DNA of 64,000 bases from Bacteroidales bacterium (GCA_015061185.1 SUWZ01000007.1:1-64000), one strand, 5' to 3'. Shown: positions 46,997-56,777, counted from the stretch's first letter. Numbers and translations: made by a program. The notes: generated from the letters alone by a model not told the origin.

Positions 46997-48088
46997 TCAA
47001 ATTACGAATTCATATTTTTTCCATTGGCACCAAAGTCCCCACTTATCCATACATCTAAAATAGACTGTATGTGTCCCGATTGTTTGAAAAACATGATTGA
47101 TAGAAGACAACGATGTAGAACGAATCCAGACTCCCCCTTTCATAATAATCTTTTCATATTCACCATAATAACCCACATTAGCAACAATTCCATCACTTCT
47201 TAAGAAGCCAATATCCTTGGAGAAGAAATCGCTATCATATCCACCGAACTCGGAAATTTCGTAAGGAGAAGATTCCACCTGATAAGGATCAATTAGGAAT
47301 TCATACTTTAAAATCTCGTCGTGATTTGGATCATCAGCAACAATTGTAAGGGTTCTTGACAAAGAATCAACCAAAGAATTATCCTCTACCACCAATTTAG
47401 GAAGAGGAGGTTTGTTGTAATGAATATTTAAAAGGATATTGACAGAACCCACCTTCCCCAATTTATTGGCAACATGAAGTTCGATGCGCGATTCGATTAA
47501 AGAGGTCTCCGATGATCGCTGAGGAGCCTGATTTTCAGAGACAATTAACCCAATCGGACTATTAACATTAAATTCACGAAAAGAGTAATGAATATAGTTT
47601 TCATAAAAATCCAGAGCACTTTTGGTATTTTCAGAAATAACAATTTGCCCATTTTCTTTATCCACCATAAAAGATAAATTATCAGCAAACTGCAACTTTC
47701 TTCCCTCGTTATTAAGGAAATCAATGCCCAAATCACTCAAAGTACCCACATTATTTGATTCCAAATTCCAATAAGTGGTAAAATTATCAGCAAACCCCTT
47801 CCAATAGTAACCATCCAACCGATTGTTATACATAGGAACAATATCATAAAATACCTCACCAATACCCCCATACTTATCTTCCAAAGTATAATCGATTTTT
47901 ACGGTTTCACCCCAGTGTAAATCGACACAAATGTATCGCTTTCCCTCCATTGTAGTATCAGAATCCGACTGTAGGTGAATAACCGGTTCTTCACAATGTT
48001 CAAAAAAATAATCATCTCTTGTATCGCAAGACAAAACACAAAAAGAGATCGAAAAGACATACAATGCCTTTCTCCAAATTTTTTTCAT
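46997..48088 (-). CDS. Lipoprotein of unknown function upstream of the giant protein
   Basis: The 363-aa product has a lipoprotein signal peptide (SISFCVLSCDTRDD, Cys about 21). The mature part contains RYICVDLHWGETVKIDYTLED and near the end FQTIGTHTVYFRCMDKWGLWCQWKKYEFVI, which looks like an Ig/PKD-type beta-domain. I do not recognise a family. The gene follows the barrel gene by 14 nt and precedes the giant gene by 182 bp on the same strand. This suggests that the three act together at the outer membrane. No promoter box was found in the 182-bp gap. Confidence 0.78.
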   Translation of the reverse strand: MKKIWRKALYVFSISFCVLSCDTRDDYFFEHCEEPVIHLQSDSDTTMEGKRYICVDLHWGETVKIDYTLEDKYGGIGEVFYDIVPMYNNRLDGYYWKGFADNFTTYWNLESNNVGTLSDLGIDFLNNEGRKLQFADNLSFMVDKENGQIVISENTKSALDFYENYIHYSFREFNVNSPIGLIVSENQAPQRSSETSLIESRIELHVANKLGKVGSVNILLNIHYNKPPLPKLVVEDNSLVDSLSRTLTIVADDPNHDEILKYEFLIDPYQVESSPYEISEFGGYDSDFFSKDIGFLRSDGIVANVGYYGEYEKIIMKGGVWIRSTSLSSINHVFQTIGTHTVYFRCMDKWGLWCQWKKYEFVI

Positions 48089-48102
48089 ACCAAAAATTTA
48101 AA

Positions 48103-48633
48103 TTATCTACTAAAGTTGTACTTCACACCGGCTGTAAACAATGGTTTAAGATATTGGTCATCATTGCCAAACAAAAGGTATTGCTGAGCACGTAAAGTAA
48201 AAGAGAGGAAATGCCAAGGGACAAATTCCACTCCGGCACCGGCATTAACACCCCCTACAATACCTTTTACTTCGCCACTGACAAGGTCGTTTCGCCAAAC
48301 ATCATATCCAACAGAGCCTGCCAAGGATAGGTTCAGGTAAAACCAAGTCAACGGACTCCACACGGCATATTCGACACCCGGAGACAACAACACAACACCC
48401 ACAAAGTCTGAACCACCAAACTTTGCTCTCTCATGATCAACTTCAACACTCAAAGAGATTTTTGAATTGAAATGATAATTGTAAGTTAAACCTACAGCAA
48501 ACAAATTTTTCGTCCCGATTCCACCTCTCACACCAAGAGAATTTATCCCTTTCACATGATTTAACTGCGCCTCTACAACGCAAACAGAACAATGGAAACA
48601 AAACAAAACAAGAATCCATTTAAGATTTTTCAT
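48103..48633 (-). CDS. Outer-membrane beta-barrel protein, TraO-like
   Basis: The 176-aa product has a signal peptide (about 1-22, ending SVCVVEAQ). An 8-strand barrel pattern of alternating hydrophobic residues follows, ending in F-S-R after GVKYNF. The order of features resembles Bacteroides TraO: KGINSLGVRGGIG near the start, YLNLSLAGSVGYDVW in the middle, and LRAQQYLLFGND before the end. I see no conserved signature that settles it, and other small Omp families have similar barrels. If it is TraO, the outer-membrane part of the tra channel lies about 12.5 kb from the operon, across the giant gene. Confidence 0.6.
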   Translation of the reverse strand: MKNLKWILVLFCFHCSVCVVEAQLNHVKGINSLGVRGGIGTKNLFAVGLTYNYHFNSKISLSVEVDHERAKFGGSDFVGVVLLSPGVEYAVWSPLTWFYLNLSLAGSVGYDVWRNDLVSGEVKGIVGGVNAGAGVEFVPWHFLSFTLRAQQYLLFGNDDQYLKPLFTAGVKYNFSR

Positions 48634-48695
48634 AATATAATAAGACTTTTAAGAACACATTTTTCTCACCAAAATTTCGGTCGAAAAAACGAACA

Positions 48696-48703
48696 CAAAG
48701 ATA
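48696..48703 (-). promoter_or_regulatory. Probable -7 box for the barrel/lipoprotein genes
   Basis: TATCTTTG on the minus strand matches TAnnTTTG, about 63 nt before the ATG at 48633. No -33 box at the right spacing is visible. Confidence 0.4.
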
Positions 48704-48792
48704 ATACAATTTTTTTAATCAGAAAATAGTTGCCAATTTTTTTGCATTACGTTTTTTACAATACAGTATACACTTACGGTCCCCCTCTCATT

Positions 48793-48830
48793 AAAACAAA
48801 AGAGGGCATATCAATAATGATACACCCTCT
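48793..48830 (-). terminator. Rho-independent terminator after korB
   Basis: On the minus strand AGAGGGTGTATCA and TGATATGCCCTCT form a 13-bp stem (two G-U pairs) with a TTAT loop, followed by TTTGTTTT. It lies 25 nt after the korB stop. Confidence 0.85.
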
Positions 48831-48854
48831 CCTATTTTTATAGCTTACAAAGAA

Positions 48855-49859
48855 TTACTTCACTTCCCATGTATCGTTGGTCATTAACAACTCTTGGAAA
48901 TTATGGTATTTCTTCTTGCTCTTTACATCTTCGATTTGTGCCGTAACAGCATCATCGTATGTAGGAGCCTCTACATCACGAATAACACCCAATGCAATAG
49001 GGAAATCCGGACCTTCCATTAAAGCCAATTTCAACTGCAATGTATTGTCTTCGCAATGAGCATCATGTACCAACAAATCTTTTTCAGTGATACCATTTTC
49101 GCCCAATTTTACCACTTTGATGTTGAAACCGTCTTGCATTAAACCAAATTCATTATTTTCCCCGAAAATCATTGGCTTACCATGTTCCAAATAGATTGCA
49201 TTTTTCTTACGTCCTTCGGCAGAATAAACGCTCTCATGAGTTCCGTCGTTGAAAATAACGCAGTTTTGTAGAATCTCGCAAACGGAAGCACCCTTATGAG
49301 CGTGCGCTGCTTTAAGAACCTCAACTGTACCCGGAGCATCTGTTGCAACGGCACGAGCAAAGAAATGTCCTCTCGCACCAAAACACAATTCAGCCGGACG
49401 GAATGGGTCTTCTACTGTTCCGTATGGAGATGATTTACTTACAAATCCACGCTCAGAAGTTGGAGAATACTGACCCTTTGTAAGTCCATAAATACGGTTA
49501 TTCAAAAGGATCATATTTAAGTTGATGTTACGACGATTCGCATGAATAAAATGGTTACCTCCGATTGCCAAACCGTCACCATCTCCGGAAATTTGCCAAA
49601 CCGACAAATCAGGATTTGCAACTTTACACCCGGTAGCAATAGCCGCAGCACGACCATGTATAGTATTCATACCATAAGTAGCCATATAATGTGGCAAACG
49701 GCTTGAGCAACCAATACCTGAAATCACTGCTACATTATGAGGTGCTACCCCAATCTCTGCCATAGCCTTATGCAAAGAGGCCAAAAAGAAGTGGTCTCCA
49801 CAACCGGGGCACCAACGCGGTTGTCCTTTCTTATAATCTTTTGCTGTATATTCGCACAT
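48855..49859 (-). CDS. korB: 2-oxoacid:ferredoxin oxidoreductase subunit beta
   Basis: The 334-aa product carries the N-terminal Cys pair RWCPGCGDHFF and the thiamine diphosphate site (GDGDGLAIGGNHFIHANRRNINLNMILLNN). These are typical of the beta subunit of 2-oxoglutarate (or related 2-oxoacid) ferredoxin oxidoreductases. With KorA it oxidatively decarboxylates 2-oxoglutarate to succinyl-CoA, or works in reverse, using ferredoxin in anaerobic metabolism. It lies 20 nt after korA and shares its transcript. The substrate cannot be fixed from sequence alone. Confidence 0.93.
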   Translation of the reverse strand: MCEYTAKDYKKGQPRWCPGCGDHFFLASLHKAMAEIGVAPHNVAVISGIGCSSRLPHYMATYGMNTIHGRAAAIATGCKVANPDLSVWQISGDGDGLAIGGNHFIHANRRNINLNMILLNNRIYGLTKGQYSPTSERGFVSKSSPYGTVEDPFRPAELCFGARGHFFARAVATDAPGTVEVLKAAHAHKGASVCEILQNCVIFNDGTHESVYSAEGRKKNAIYLEHGKPMIFGENNEFGLMQDGFNIKVVKLGENGITEKDLLVHDAHCEDNTLQLKLALMEGPDFPIALGVIRDVEAPTYDDAVTAQIEDVKSKKKYHNFQELLMTNDTWEVK

Positions 49860-49879
49860 TGTTTCTCTATTTACCGTTA

Positions 49880-51718
49880 TTACTTATTATAAATTTCCAT
49901 GAAAGCCTTTTCCAAATCAGCTACTGCAAAAGGTTGTCCCTTCACCTCATTAAATTGATATGGAACAAAGTTATCCACCTTCATGCGTAACCAACCTGCA
50001 AATTGACCTAAATTCTGCTCTGCAACAACCACTTTCTTGTATTTTTTAAGTACAGCGGCCGTATTTTTAGGCAATGGATTAATATATTTAAAGTGAGCAA
50101 AGGCCACTTTCTTTCCATTCTTTCTCATACGATCCATTGTAGCGCGCAAATGACCATAAGTTCCACCAAATCCAACAATCAACAACTCTGCATCATCTAC
50201 GTCTCCAAGCACCTCCAAATCAGGAACTTGAATTTTGTCAATTTTTTCTTGACGCAAACGAGTCATCAAATCATGGTTGTCAGGGTCTGTTGAAATTGCT
50301 CCGGTTTTGTTATCTTTCTCCAAACCTCCTAAAATATGAGTAAAACCTTCCGTTCCTGGAATAGCCCAAAAACGAGAACCCACTTCATTTCTTTGGTAAG
50401 GAGTCCATGAACCCTTCATTTCTGGAGTAACATACGGAGGATTAATTGCAGGATATTCTGCCAAATCAGGCAATTTCCAAGCAGCAGAACCATTCGCAAC
50501 AAAAGCATCAGTCATCAAGACCACAGGAGTCATGTGTTCCAACGCAATCTTACATGCCATATATGCAGCATCAAAACAATCTGTAGGAGAAGTAGCAGCA
50601 ATAACCGGCATAGGAGATTCTCCATTTCTTCCGAAAAGAGCTTGAAGCAAGTCTGTTTGTTCCGATTTAGTAGGAAGACCGGTAGCTGGTCCACCACGTT
50701 GAACATTAAGAACCACCAAAGGAAGCTCCATAATAACAGCCAAGTTCATGGCTTCGGATTTCAAACAAATACCCGGACCGGATGTTGAAGTACAAGCCAA
50801 GGCTCCGGCAAAAGAGGCACCCAAAGCAGAAGCACAACCTGCAATTTCATCTTCACATTGAACAGTAACAACACCCAAAGATTTATGCTTTGCCAACTCA
50901 TGCAAAACATCCGTTGCAGGAGTAATAGGATAAGAACCCAAATAAAGTTTCAATCCTGCTTTTTCTGCAGCTGCAATCAAACCATACGAAGTGGCTTTAT
51001 TTCCGTTGATATCCATGAAAACACCCTTCTCTTTGGTTCCCTTGGTTTCCACTGTATAAGTATGAGAAACAGAAGAGTGAGTGTTATGTCCATAATCATA
51101 TCCGGCTTGAATTACCTTGATATTAGACTCGGCGATGGCCGGTTTTTTCGCAAATTTTTCTCTCAACATATTAGCTGCAATAGAAAGGTCGCGATTAAAT
51201 AACCAACAAACCAATCCCAAAGCAAACATATTTCTGCACTTCAAAACAGCTTTTGCATCCATTCCGGAATCAGCCAAACAATCTTTCACCATTTGGGTGA
51301 TTGGAGCTGCAATGACATCATTCTTGATGCCCATCTCTGCGAATGGATCATTGGTTTCAAAGTTAGCCTTCTTCAAATCCGACTCCTTAAACGAGTCTGT
51401 ATCAACAATAATTGAAGCTGTAGGTTTACAGAACTTATATTGAGTTTTAAGGGCGGCCGGATTCATTGCCACCAACACGTCACATTTATCACCGGGCGTA
51501 AAAACTTTCTCTGCACCAATATGCACTTGAAATCCGGAAACTCCGGTCAATGAGCCCTGTGGGGCGCGAATATCTGCTGGATAATCAGGGAATGTACAAA
51601 TGTCATTACCCACTGTTGCGGATATAGTGGAAAAAATATTTCCTGCCAACTGCATTCCGTCTCCGGAATCCCCAGAAAATCGAACCACTACCTGATCCAA
51701 ATCTTCAACTTTTGCCAT
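49880..51718 (-). CDS. korA: 2-oxoacid:acceptor oxidoreductase subunit alpha (fused gamma-alpha)
   Basis: The 612-aa product has an N-terminal gamma domain (about 1-190; VVRFSGDSGDGMQLAGNIFS, PAEIRAPQG-like PADIRAPQGSLTGVSGFQVHIG) fused to the alpha domain (pyrimidine-binding part, about 215-600, with YPITPATDVLHELAKH and ARTSTSGPG-like TSTSGPGICLKSEAMNLA). This fusion is usual in Bacteroidales KorA. It works with KorB in 2-oxoacid oxidation coupled to ferredoxin. A strong promoter precedes it at 51760-51791. Confidence 0.93.
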   Translation of the reverse strand: MAKVEDLDQVVVRFSGDSGDGMQLAGNIFSTISATVGNDICTFPDYPADIRAPQGSLTGVSGFQVHIGAEKVFTPGDKCDVLVAMNPAALKTQYKFCKPTASIIVDTDSFKESDLKKANFETNDPFAEMGIKNDVIAAPITQMVKDCLADSGMDAKAVLKCRNMFALGLVCWLFNRDLSIAANMLREKFAKKPAIAESNIKVIQAGYDYGHNTHSSVSHTYTVETKGTKEKGVFMDINGNKATSYGLIAAAEKAGLKLYLGSYPITPATDVLHELAKHKSLGVVTVQCEDEIAGCASALGASFAGALACTSTSGPGICLKSEAMNLAVIMELPLVVLNVQRGGPATGLPTKSEQTDLLQALFGRNGESPMPVIAATSPTDCFDAAYMACKIALEHMTPVVLMTDAFVANGSAAWKLPDLAEYPAINPPYVTPEMKGSWTPYQRNEVGSRFWAIPGTEGFTHILGGLEKDNKTGAISTDPDNHDLMTRLRQEKIDKIQVPDLEVLGDVDDAELLIVGFGGTYGHLRATMDRMRKNGKKVAFAHFKYINPLPKNTAAVLKKYKKVVVAEQNLGQFAGWLRMKVDNFVPYQFNEVKGQPFAVADLEKAFMEIYNK

Positions 51719-51759
51719 AATTTATGTCCTCTTGTTTATTATTCGTTTTCTATGATTTA

Positions 51760-51791
51760 CAAAAGTAGTGAAACATGGCATAATAAACAAA
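51760..51791 (-). promoter_or_regulatory. Bacteroidetes-type promoter for korAB
   Basis: On the minus strand TTTG (51788-51791), 20 nt and TACTTTTG (51760-51767) form a full -33/-7 pair, about 42 nt before the korA ATG. Nothing else is seen in the 264-bp gap up to rodA. Confidence 0.68.
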
Positions 51792-51982
51792 TAAATTTTA
51801 ATATTTGCGAATATTTTTAGCCATTTTGATTCTATTTTTGTATAAATATGCACAATATTTGGTTGTTTTTCTCTCTTAACGTTAGAAGAGAATCTGCTTT
51901 ATTATTGATTTGAGCCTCTCTCTTTTTAGTCATCATTGAAAGATGCTTTTAAGGTGAATTCTATAAAATCTCCTTAGAAAAG

Positions 51983-53449
51983 TCATGCAAAATATTCGGT
52001 CCTGCTCACATCCAATCGTAAGAAGATAAAAAGCAAGATAGTAAATCCCCACAAGGAAGAGCCACCGTAACTAAAAAAAGGAAGAGGAATACCAATAACG
52101 GGAGTCAATCCAAGAACCATACCGATATTAATTGTCAAATGGAAAAAGACAATCGAGGCGACGCAATAACCATAAATTCTACTGAACAAAGAGCGCTGTC
52201 GCTCTGCCAGAAAAAGAAGTCGCAAAAAAAGGAATAAAAAGAGGAATAGCACTGTCACAGAGCCCACAAACCCATACTCCTCTCCTACCGTGCAAAATAT
52301 AAAGTCTGTATCTTGCTCCGGCACATATTTTAATTTTGTTTGAGTACCATTTAAAAAACCTTTCCCTGTTAATCCACCGGAACCGATGGCAATCTTGGAT
52401 TGATTAACATTGTAACCCGCCTTTTTAGGGTCATTCTCCATTCCTAACGTCACCTTGATACGTGTCTGTTGATGAGGGAGCAAACTCTTAAAAGCCGTTT
52501 CAGACAAACTACTGAATCCGATGGCAAATAGACCAAAGAGAGCTATCAACGCAAACGTTTTTCTACGTTCTGATATTGCATTAAAAATTAAATAAAGAGT
52601 GACAATCCCCGTAACACCAAAGCCCAGATAGGTAAATTTTATCGGGAAATCTGCCAACTTATAAACCAACGTCCCTACAAAAAATATTACAGCAGATGCA
52701 ATAAAAATTATAAGGGGCACTTTATTATTTTTTTCGTAAATAAGAAGAAACAATATTTGAACCAGAAGGGAAAAAATCATCACCAAAAAAAGTCCGTATG
52801 ACTCTTCCGGGAACGCCGAGATAATTGGCTCTGCACCAAATCGTATCGAGACAATAAAGATAACCGCCAAACAAAAAGCCAAAAAGAGAAAAATACCAGG
52901 CATTCCCTCCCTATATAAAACAAGTAACAAAGATACATAGACCAACGCAGACCCTGTTTCATTCTGAAGTATGATCAACAAAAAAGGGATAAAAATTATG
53001 AGACCGACAATTGAGGCATCTCTCAGATTATACAATTTAAAATTATAAGAACTCATAAATTTAGCCAAAGCCAAAGCAGTAGCAGTTTTTGCAAATTCTG
53101 CGGGCTGAAGGCTTATCGGACCTAAGACCAACCAAGAACGAGAACCCTTAATTTCCGGGGCGACAAAAATTGTTACCAGCAATAGTAGTAGCAATAACGC
53201 ATAGATATGGTAGGCAAAAATATTATAAATTTTACTATCAAGAAGCATTAGAAACAAAGCGATAACAGAAGCTAAACCTATCCAAATCAATTGTTTCCCA
53301 TATCTATAGTTGAAATCCCAGAAAGGAACCTCTTCCATATTGTAAACAGCTCCATAGATACAGAACCAGCCAGCGATTACAAGCAAAAAATAGATTGCAA
53401 TTGTAACCCAATCAATATTGCTTAATATATTAATTCGACGAGACGACAT
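51983..53449 (-). CDS. rodA: Rod shape-determining protein RodA (SEDS glycosyltransferase)
   Basis: The 488-aa polytopic protein (about 12 helices) is longer than the about 370-aa E. coli RodA because of extra helices in the middle (about 215-310), as is common in Bacteroidota. Conserved segments are LGPISLQPAEFAKTATALALAKF, QNETGSALVYVSLLLVLYREG, IAIGSGGLTGKGFLNGTQT, FVPEQDTDFIF-like YVPEQDTDFIFCTVGEEYGF, and the C-terminal TPVIGIPLPFFSYGGSSLWG. It polymerises peptidoglycan strands with PBP2 during elongation. It overlaps mrdA by 20 nt and is the last gene of the shape operon. Confidence 0.95.
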   Translation of the reverse strand: MSSRRINILSNIDWVTIAIYFLLVIAGWFCIYGAVYNMEEVPFWDFNYRYGKQLIWIGLASVIALFLMLLDSKIYNIFAYHIYALLLLLLLVTIFVAPEIKGSRSWLVLGPISLQPAEFAKTATALALAKFMSSYNFKLYNLRDASIVGLIIFIPFLLIILQNETGSALVYVSLLLVLYREGMPGIFLFLAFCLAVIFIVSIRFGAEPIISAFPEESYGLFLVMIFSLLVQILFLLIYEKNNKVPLIIFIASAVIFFVGTLVYKLADFPIKFTYLGFGVTGIVTLYLIFNAISERRKTFALIALFGLFAIGFSSLSETAFKSLLPHQQTRIKVTLGMENDPKKAGYNVNQSKIAIGSGGLTGKGFLNGTQTKLKYVPEQDTDFIFCTVGEEYGFVGSVTVLFLFLFLFLRLLFLAERQRSLFSRIYGYCVASIVFFHLTINIGMVLGLTPVIGIPLPFFSYGGSSLWGFTILLFIFLRLDVSRTEYFA

Positions 53450-55277
53450 CCTTTGGTAATAAATTTGAATTTAACATTTTCTCTTCCATTGGGATTCTAC
53501 GAGGGGCGATATAACCTTTGAGATACTTTTCTATCATCAGCGAAGCAATTGGAGCGGCCCAAGTTGCACCGAATCCACTATTTTCGACCACAACACAAAT
53601 GGCAATTTTAGGATCATCCTTCGGGGCAAATGCCATAAACAGCGAATGGTCTTCGCCGTGAGGGTTCTCAGCAGTACCGGTTTTTCCACAAACAGCCACG
53701 CTATCTATTCTGGAATACCACCCTGTCCCGGCTCTCATAACCAAATCCATACCTTCTACAATAGGAGCAAAATGCTTCGGATCAATGGTTGTAATCTTCT
53801 TTGTTCGATAGATACTATCTATTTCTCCTCCTTCAATCTCTTTTACTAAATGAGGGACAACGTAATATCCCCTATTCGCCACAATTGCCGCTAAATTGGC
53901 TATCTGCAAAGGGGTAGTTAAAATTTCTCCCTGCCCGATTGAATTGGATACAATCATCAACGATTTCCATCTGTTTTTGCCATACAATTTATCATAAACT
54001 CCGGAGTTGGGAATATAACCCCGTTTCTCATTAGGAACATCTGCACCCAATTTATATCCAAATCCCAAGGATACGATGTGATTTTTCCATGTTTCGAAGG
54101 CGTCCGAAATATTTTTGTACTTCTTATGATCCATCATCGTCCTAAAAGAAGCACAATAGTAGGCATTACAAGAGTGCTGAACAGATTGAACAAGATTCAA
54201 TGGAGAATAGTGAGCATGACAACCAACAGAGAATCGTCCGACATGATAACCTAAATGACAAGATAGATAGGTGTTAGGAGTGATGATACCCTCTTGTTCA
54301 AAAATCAATGCATTAGCGACTTTAAATGTAGAACCGGGTGGATAATACGCCATTACCGGCCTGTCTAACAAAGGTTTTAATGGATTTTTCAACAACTTCT
54401 CATAATTCTCGGATCTTTTTCTTCCTGATAAAATTGCAGGGTCGTAAGTCGGACTCGAAACCTGAGCTAAAATCTCTCCCGTTTTAGGATCAATTGCCAC
54501 AATACTACCAACTTTATTTTCCATCAATTGCTCTCCATACATTTGCAAATCGATATCAATAGAGAGAGTTAGGTTTTGTCCCGCTTTAGACTGAATGTCA
54601 TGCGCACCATCGTCTAATTTCCCTTGGATACGTCCATGCGCATCTCTCAAAAAGACTTCGACCCCCTTCTTGCCTCTTAGAACATTCTCGTATGTCTGTT
54701 CCACCCCATTTTGTCCTGCATAATCCCCCAAGACATAAAACTCATCCTTCTCAATCATTTTACGATTCACCTCCCCAACAGACCCCAACAACAAAGCGGC
54801 AGCAGAGTAATTATAGTTTCGTATAGTTCTCATCTGCATATAGACACCCGGGAAGCGAAAAAGTTGCTCTTGCAATACCCCATAATCTTCCGGAGGCAAC
54901 TGGGTCATAAAAGGTTGCGGCGTGTAAGAGGAGTACCCTACTCTCTTTTTTAGGTCTTTCATCCGAATATCAAACTCCTCTTGAGAGATATTCAACAACG
55001 TACAAAAACCAAGCGTGTCAAACTGTTTCATCTCACGTACCACCATCATCACATCGTATGAAGGCTTATTAAAGACAAGGATTTTCCCATTACGATCTTT
55101 AATCAATCCTCTGGCAGGGAATTCTATCTGTTTTAAATAGGCATTACTATCCGCCTTATCCTGATAGGAATCATCTAAAATTTGTAAACTAAACAAGCGC
55201 AAAATGTAGATTAATACCACCAAAACCATTAATCCACCGATGACATATTTTCTATTTCCGTATAAATCGTTTATCAT
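53430..55277 (-). CDS. mrdA: Penicillin-binding protein 2 (peptidoglycan transpeptidase)
   Basis: The 615-aa product has one N-terminal transmembrane helix (about 10-32), a PBP dimerisation domain beginning EFPARGLIKDRNGKILVFNKPSYD, and a transpeptidase domain. Active-site motifs are PPGSTFK (Ser about 314), SCN (HSCNAYY) and KTGTAENPHGEDHSLFMAF (KTG about 529). It crosslinks peptidoglycan in elongation with RodA. It is encoded just after mreD, 3 nt downstream, and overlaps rodA by 20 nt. Confidence 0.96.
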   Translation of the reverse strand: MINDLYGNRKYVIGGLMVLVVLIYILRLFSLQILDDSYQDKADSNAYLKQIEFPARGLIKDRNGKILVFNKPSYDVMMVVREMKQFDTLGFCTLLNISQEEFDIRMKDLKKRVGYSSYTPQPFMTQLPPEDYGVLQEQLFRFPGVYMQMRTIRNYNYSAAALLLGSVGEVNRKMIEKDEFYVLGDYAGQNGVEQTYENVLRGKKGVEVFLRDAHGRIQGKLDDGAHDIQSKAGQNLTLSIDIDLQMYGEQLMENKVGSIVAIDPKTGEILAQVSSPTYDPAILSGRKRSENYEKLLKNPLKPLLDRPVMAYYPPGSTFKVANALIFEQEGIITPNTYLSCHLGYHVGRFSVGCHAHYSPLNLVQSVQHSCNAYYCASFRTMMDHKKYKNISDAFETWKNHIVSLGFGYKLGADVPNEKRGYIPNSGVYDKLYGKNRWKSLMIVSNSIGQGEILTTPLQIANLAAIVANRGYYVVPHLVKEIEGGEIDSIYRTKKITTIDPKHFAPIVEGMDLVMRAGTGWYSRIDSVAVCGKTGTAENPHGEDHSLFMAFAPKDDPKIAICVVVENSGFGATWAAPIASLMIEKYLKGYIAPRRIPMEEKMLNSNLLPKDVVSSN

Positions 55278-55280
55278 CTA

Positions 55281-55781
55281 TCAGCGCTGCTTAATATATT
55301 CAATCGAAAAAATAAAAAATACTGTAAATAAAGAACAACAAAACGCCTTTAATAGTGTATTCCAAAAGAAAACAAATGTGAAAGCTTCGATAAAAAAGAA
55401 GCATATTTGATGCATCAGGACTAAGAAAGAGACATATTGAAGATACCTGATTGTTCCGAATGAATAGAGAGAAGGAGTTATCACTTCGTTATACTCGCGA
55501 GGTCCAAAGAGTCGCTGGGTATAAGGTTTAAGGTAGGCTAACAACACCGATGCAAAAGCGTTACATCCCATTGTGCCGCTAAAAATATCAACCGAGAGAC
55601 CCAAAAGAAATCCCAACAAAAGGTGCATATCCCGAGAAACAGAAGAGGGTAAACTCAAAAGAAAATATAGATATAGAAAAGGATTAATGAATCCTAAAAA
55701 ATGAATATTATTAAGCAATAAAACTTGCAACAACACCCATCCTACAAAAGAAAAAACATATCTAAAAGAATCATTAATCAT
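55281..55781 (-). CDS. mreD: Rod shape-determining protein MreD
   Basis: The 166-aa product has about 5 transmembrane helices and the motif LLLGFLLGLSVDIFSGTMGCNAFASVLLAYLKP, typical of MreD in Bacteroidota. It is an inner-membrane part of the elongation complex. It overlaps mreC by 8 nt and precedes mrdA by 3 nt. Confidence 0.9.
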   Translation of the reverse strand: MINDSFRYVFSFVGWVLLQVLLLNNIHFLGFINPFLYLYFLLSLPSSVSRDMHLLLGFLLGLSVDIFSGTMGCNAFASVLLAYLKPYTQRLFGPREYNEVITPSLYSFGTIRYLQYVSFLVLMHQICFFFIEAFTFVFFWNTLLKAFCCSLFTVFFIFSIEYIKQR

Positions 55782-56607
55782 CTAAACTACCTCCTTTCAT
55801 TTGCAAACTATCATTTTCTTCCGAATGGATAAAAGAAATAACATTAACAAAATGTAAATTATTATAGTCAACTGCCAAATTAACCTTTATATCATAAAAG
55901 TTATCATTTTTCTTCCTAACCTCTTCCACAACACCTACATTTATTCCCTCCGGAAAGACTGTTGAATAGCCACTTGTTTTTACCCCATCGCCCTTAGCAA
56001 TCGACACATACAAAGGGACCTCATCCAAAAACGCATAACGGATATCTGCCTTCTGCCACTTTAACGTACCGGAATGAGTTTTTCCGTCCACTTGGACACT
56101 AATCCTCGAATTGTCGTTAATAATAGGGAGTACCGCCGAAAAATGAGTTGATACACTGCAAACTATTCCAACCACGCCCAAATCAGATACAACACCCATC
56201 CCAACTTTCAATCCATCTGCAGATCCCTTATCCAAGGTGAGATAATTATTTCGGTAGTTAGTTGTAGCTTGTATCACTTTTGCTGTTATCAACTTATATT
56301 TAGATGAATCCGATTCAAAGGTTGGCATATATTTAAAAGAGCTTAACTGCCCTTCCAAATAAAACAAACGTTCCTTCAACAACGAATTTTCGAGAGCTAA
56401 GGACTCATTAACATCTGATAATTTAAAATAATCAGAAACAGAATTAGACAATCGAAAAACAGATCCTACAAGGGAGTTACTTGTATGCAAAAAGTGTACC
56501 CGTTGAAACTGATTATGATTAACAATCAATACCAACGACAAAATCTCCAACGCCAAGAAAAAAAACAGCGTTTTGAATCTCAACAAAAATTTTATCAATG
56601 TTCTCAT
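55774..56607 (-). CDS. mreC: Rod shape-determining protein MreC
   Basis: The 277-aa product has an N-terminal helix (about 12-30), then a coiled coil (NESLALENSLLKERLFYLEGQL, about 65-86). The double beta-barrel periplasmic domain follows (YLTLDKGSADGLKVGMGVVSDLGVVGIV and ISVQVDGKTHSGTLKW). It organises PBP2 and RodA in the periplasm. It lies 170 bp after mreB; that gap shows no gene and no clear terminator. Confidence 0.94.
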   Translation of the reverse strand: MRTLIKFLLRFKTLFFFLALEILSLVLIVNHNQFQRVHFLHTSNSLVGSVFRLSNSVSDYFKLSDVNESLALENSLLKERLFYLEGQLSSFKYMPTFESDSSKYKLITAKVIQATTNYRNNYLTLDKGSADGLKVGMGVVSDLGVVGIVCSVSTHFSAVLPIINDNSRISVQVDGKTHSGTLKWQKADIRYAFLDEVPLYVSIAKGDGVKTSGYSTVFPEGINVGVVEEVRKKNDNFYDIKVNLAVDYNNLHFVNVISFIHSEENDSLQMKGGSLDD

Positions 56608-56777
56608 CTTCGAAAAGAAGGAATCAACATCAAATAAAAACAGACATACAACTCACCCGACTGACAAAAGCAGTCATAAAATAACAACCACAAGAGAAAC
56701 TCCAATAAGAACTACCCTGTGGTTGTTGATTCATTATTCAGAAAGAAAATTCAAATCTACCCGAAAGAGAATTCAAA

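Noticed and set aside
51951-51978. Another copy of the GTTCTATAAATTCA element near rodA
   Set aside because: GGTGAATTCTATAAAATC resembles the ends but has a different base order and no inverted partner nearby.
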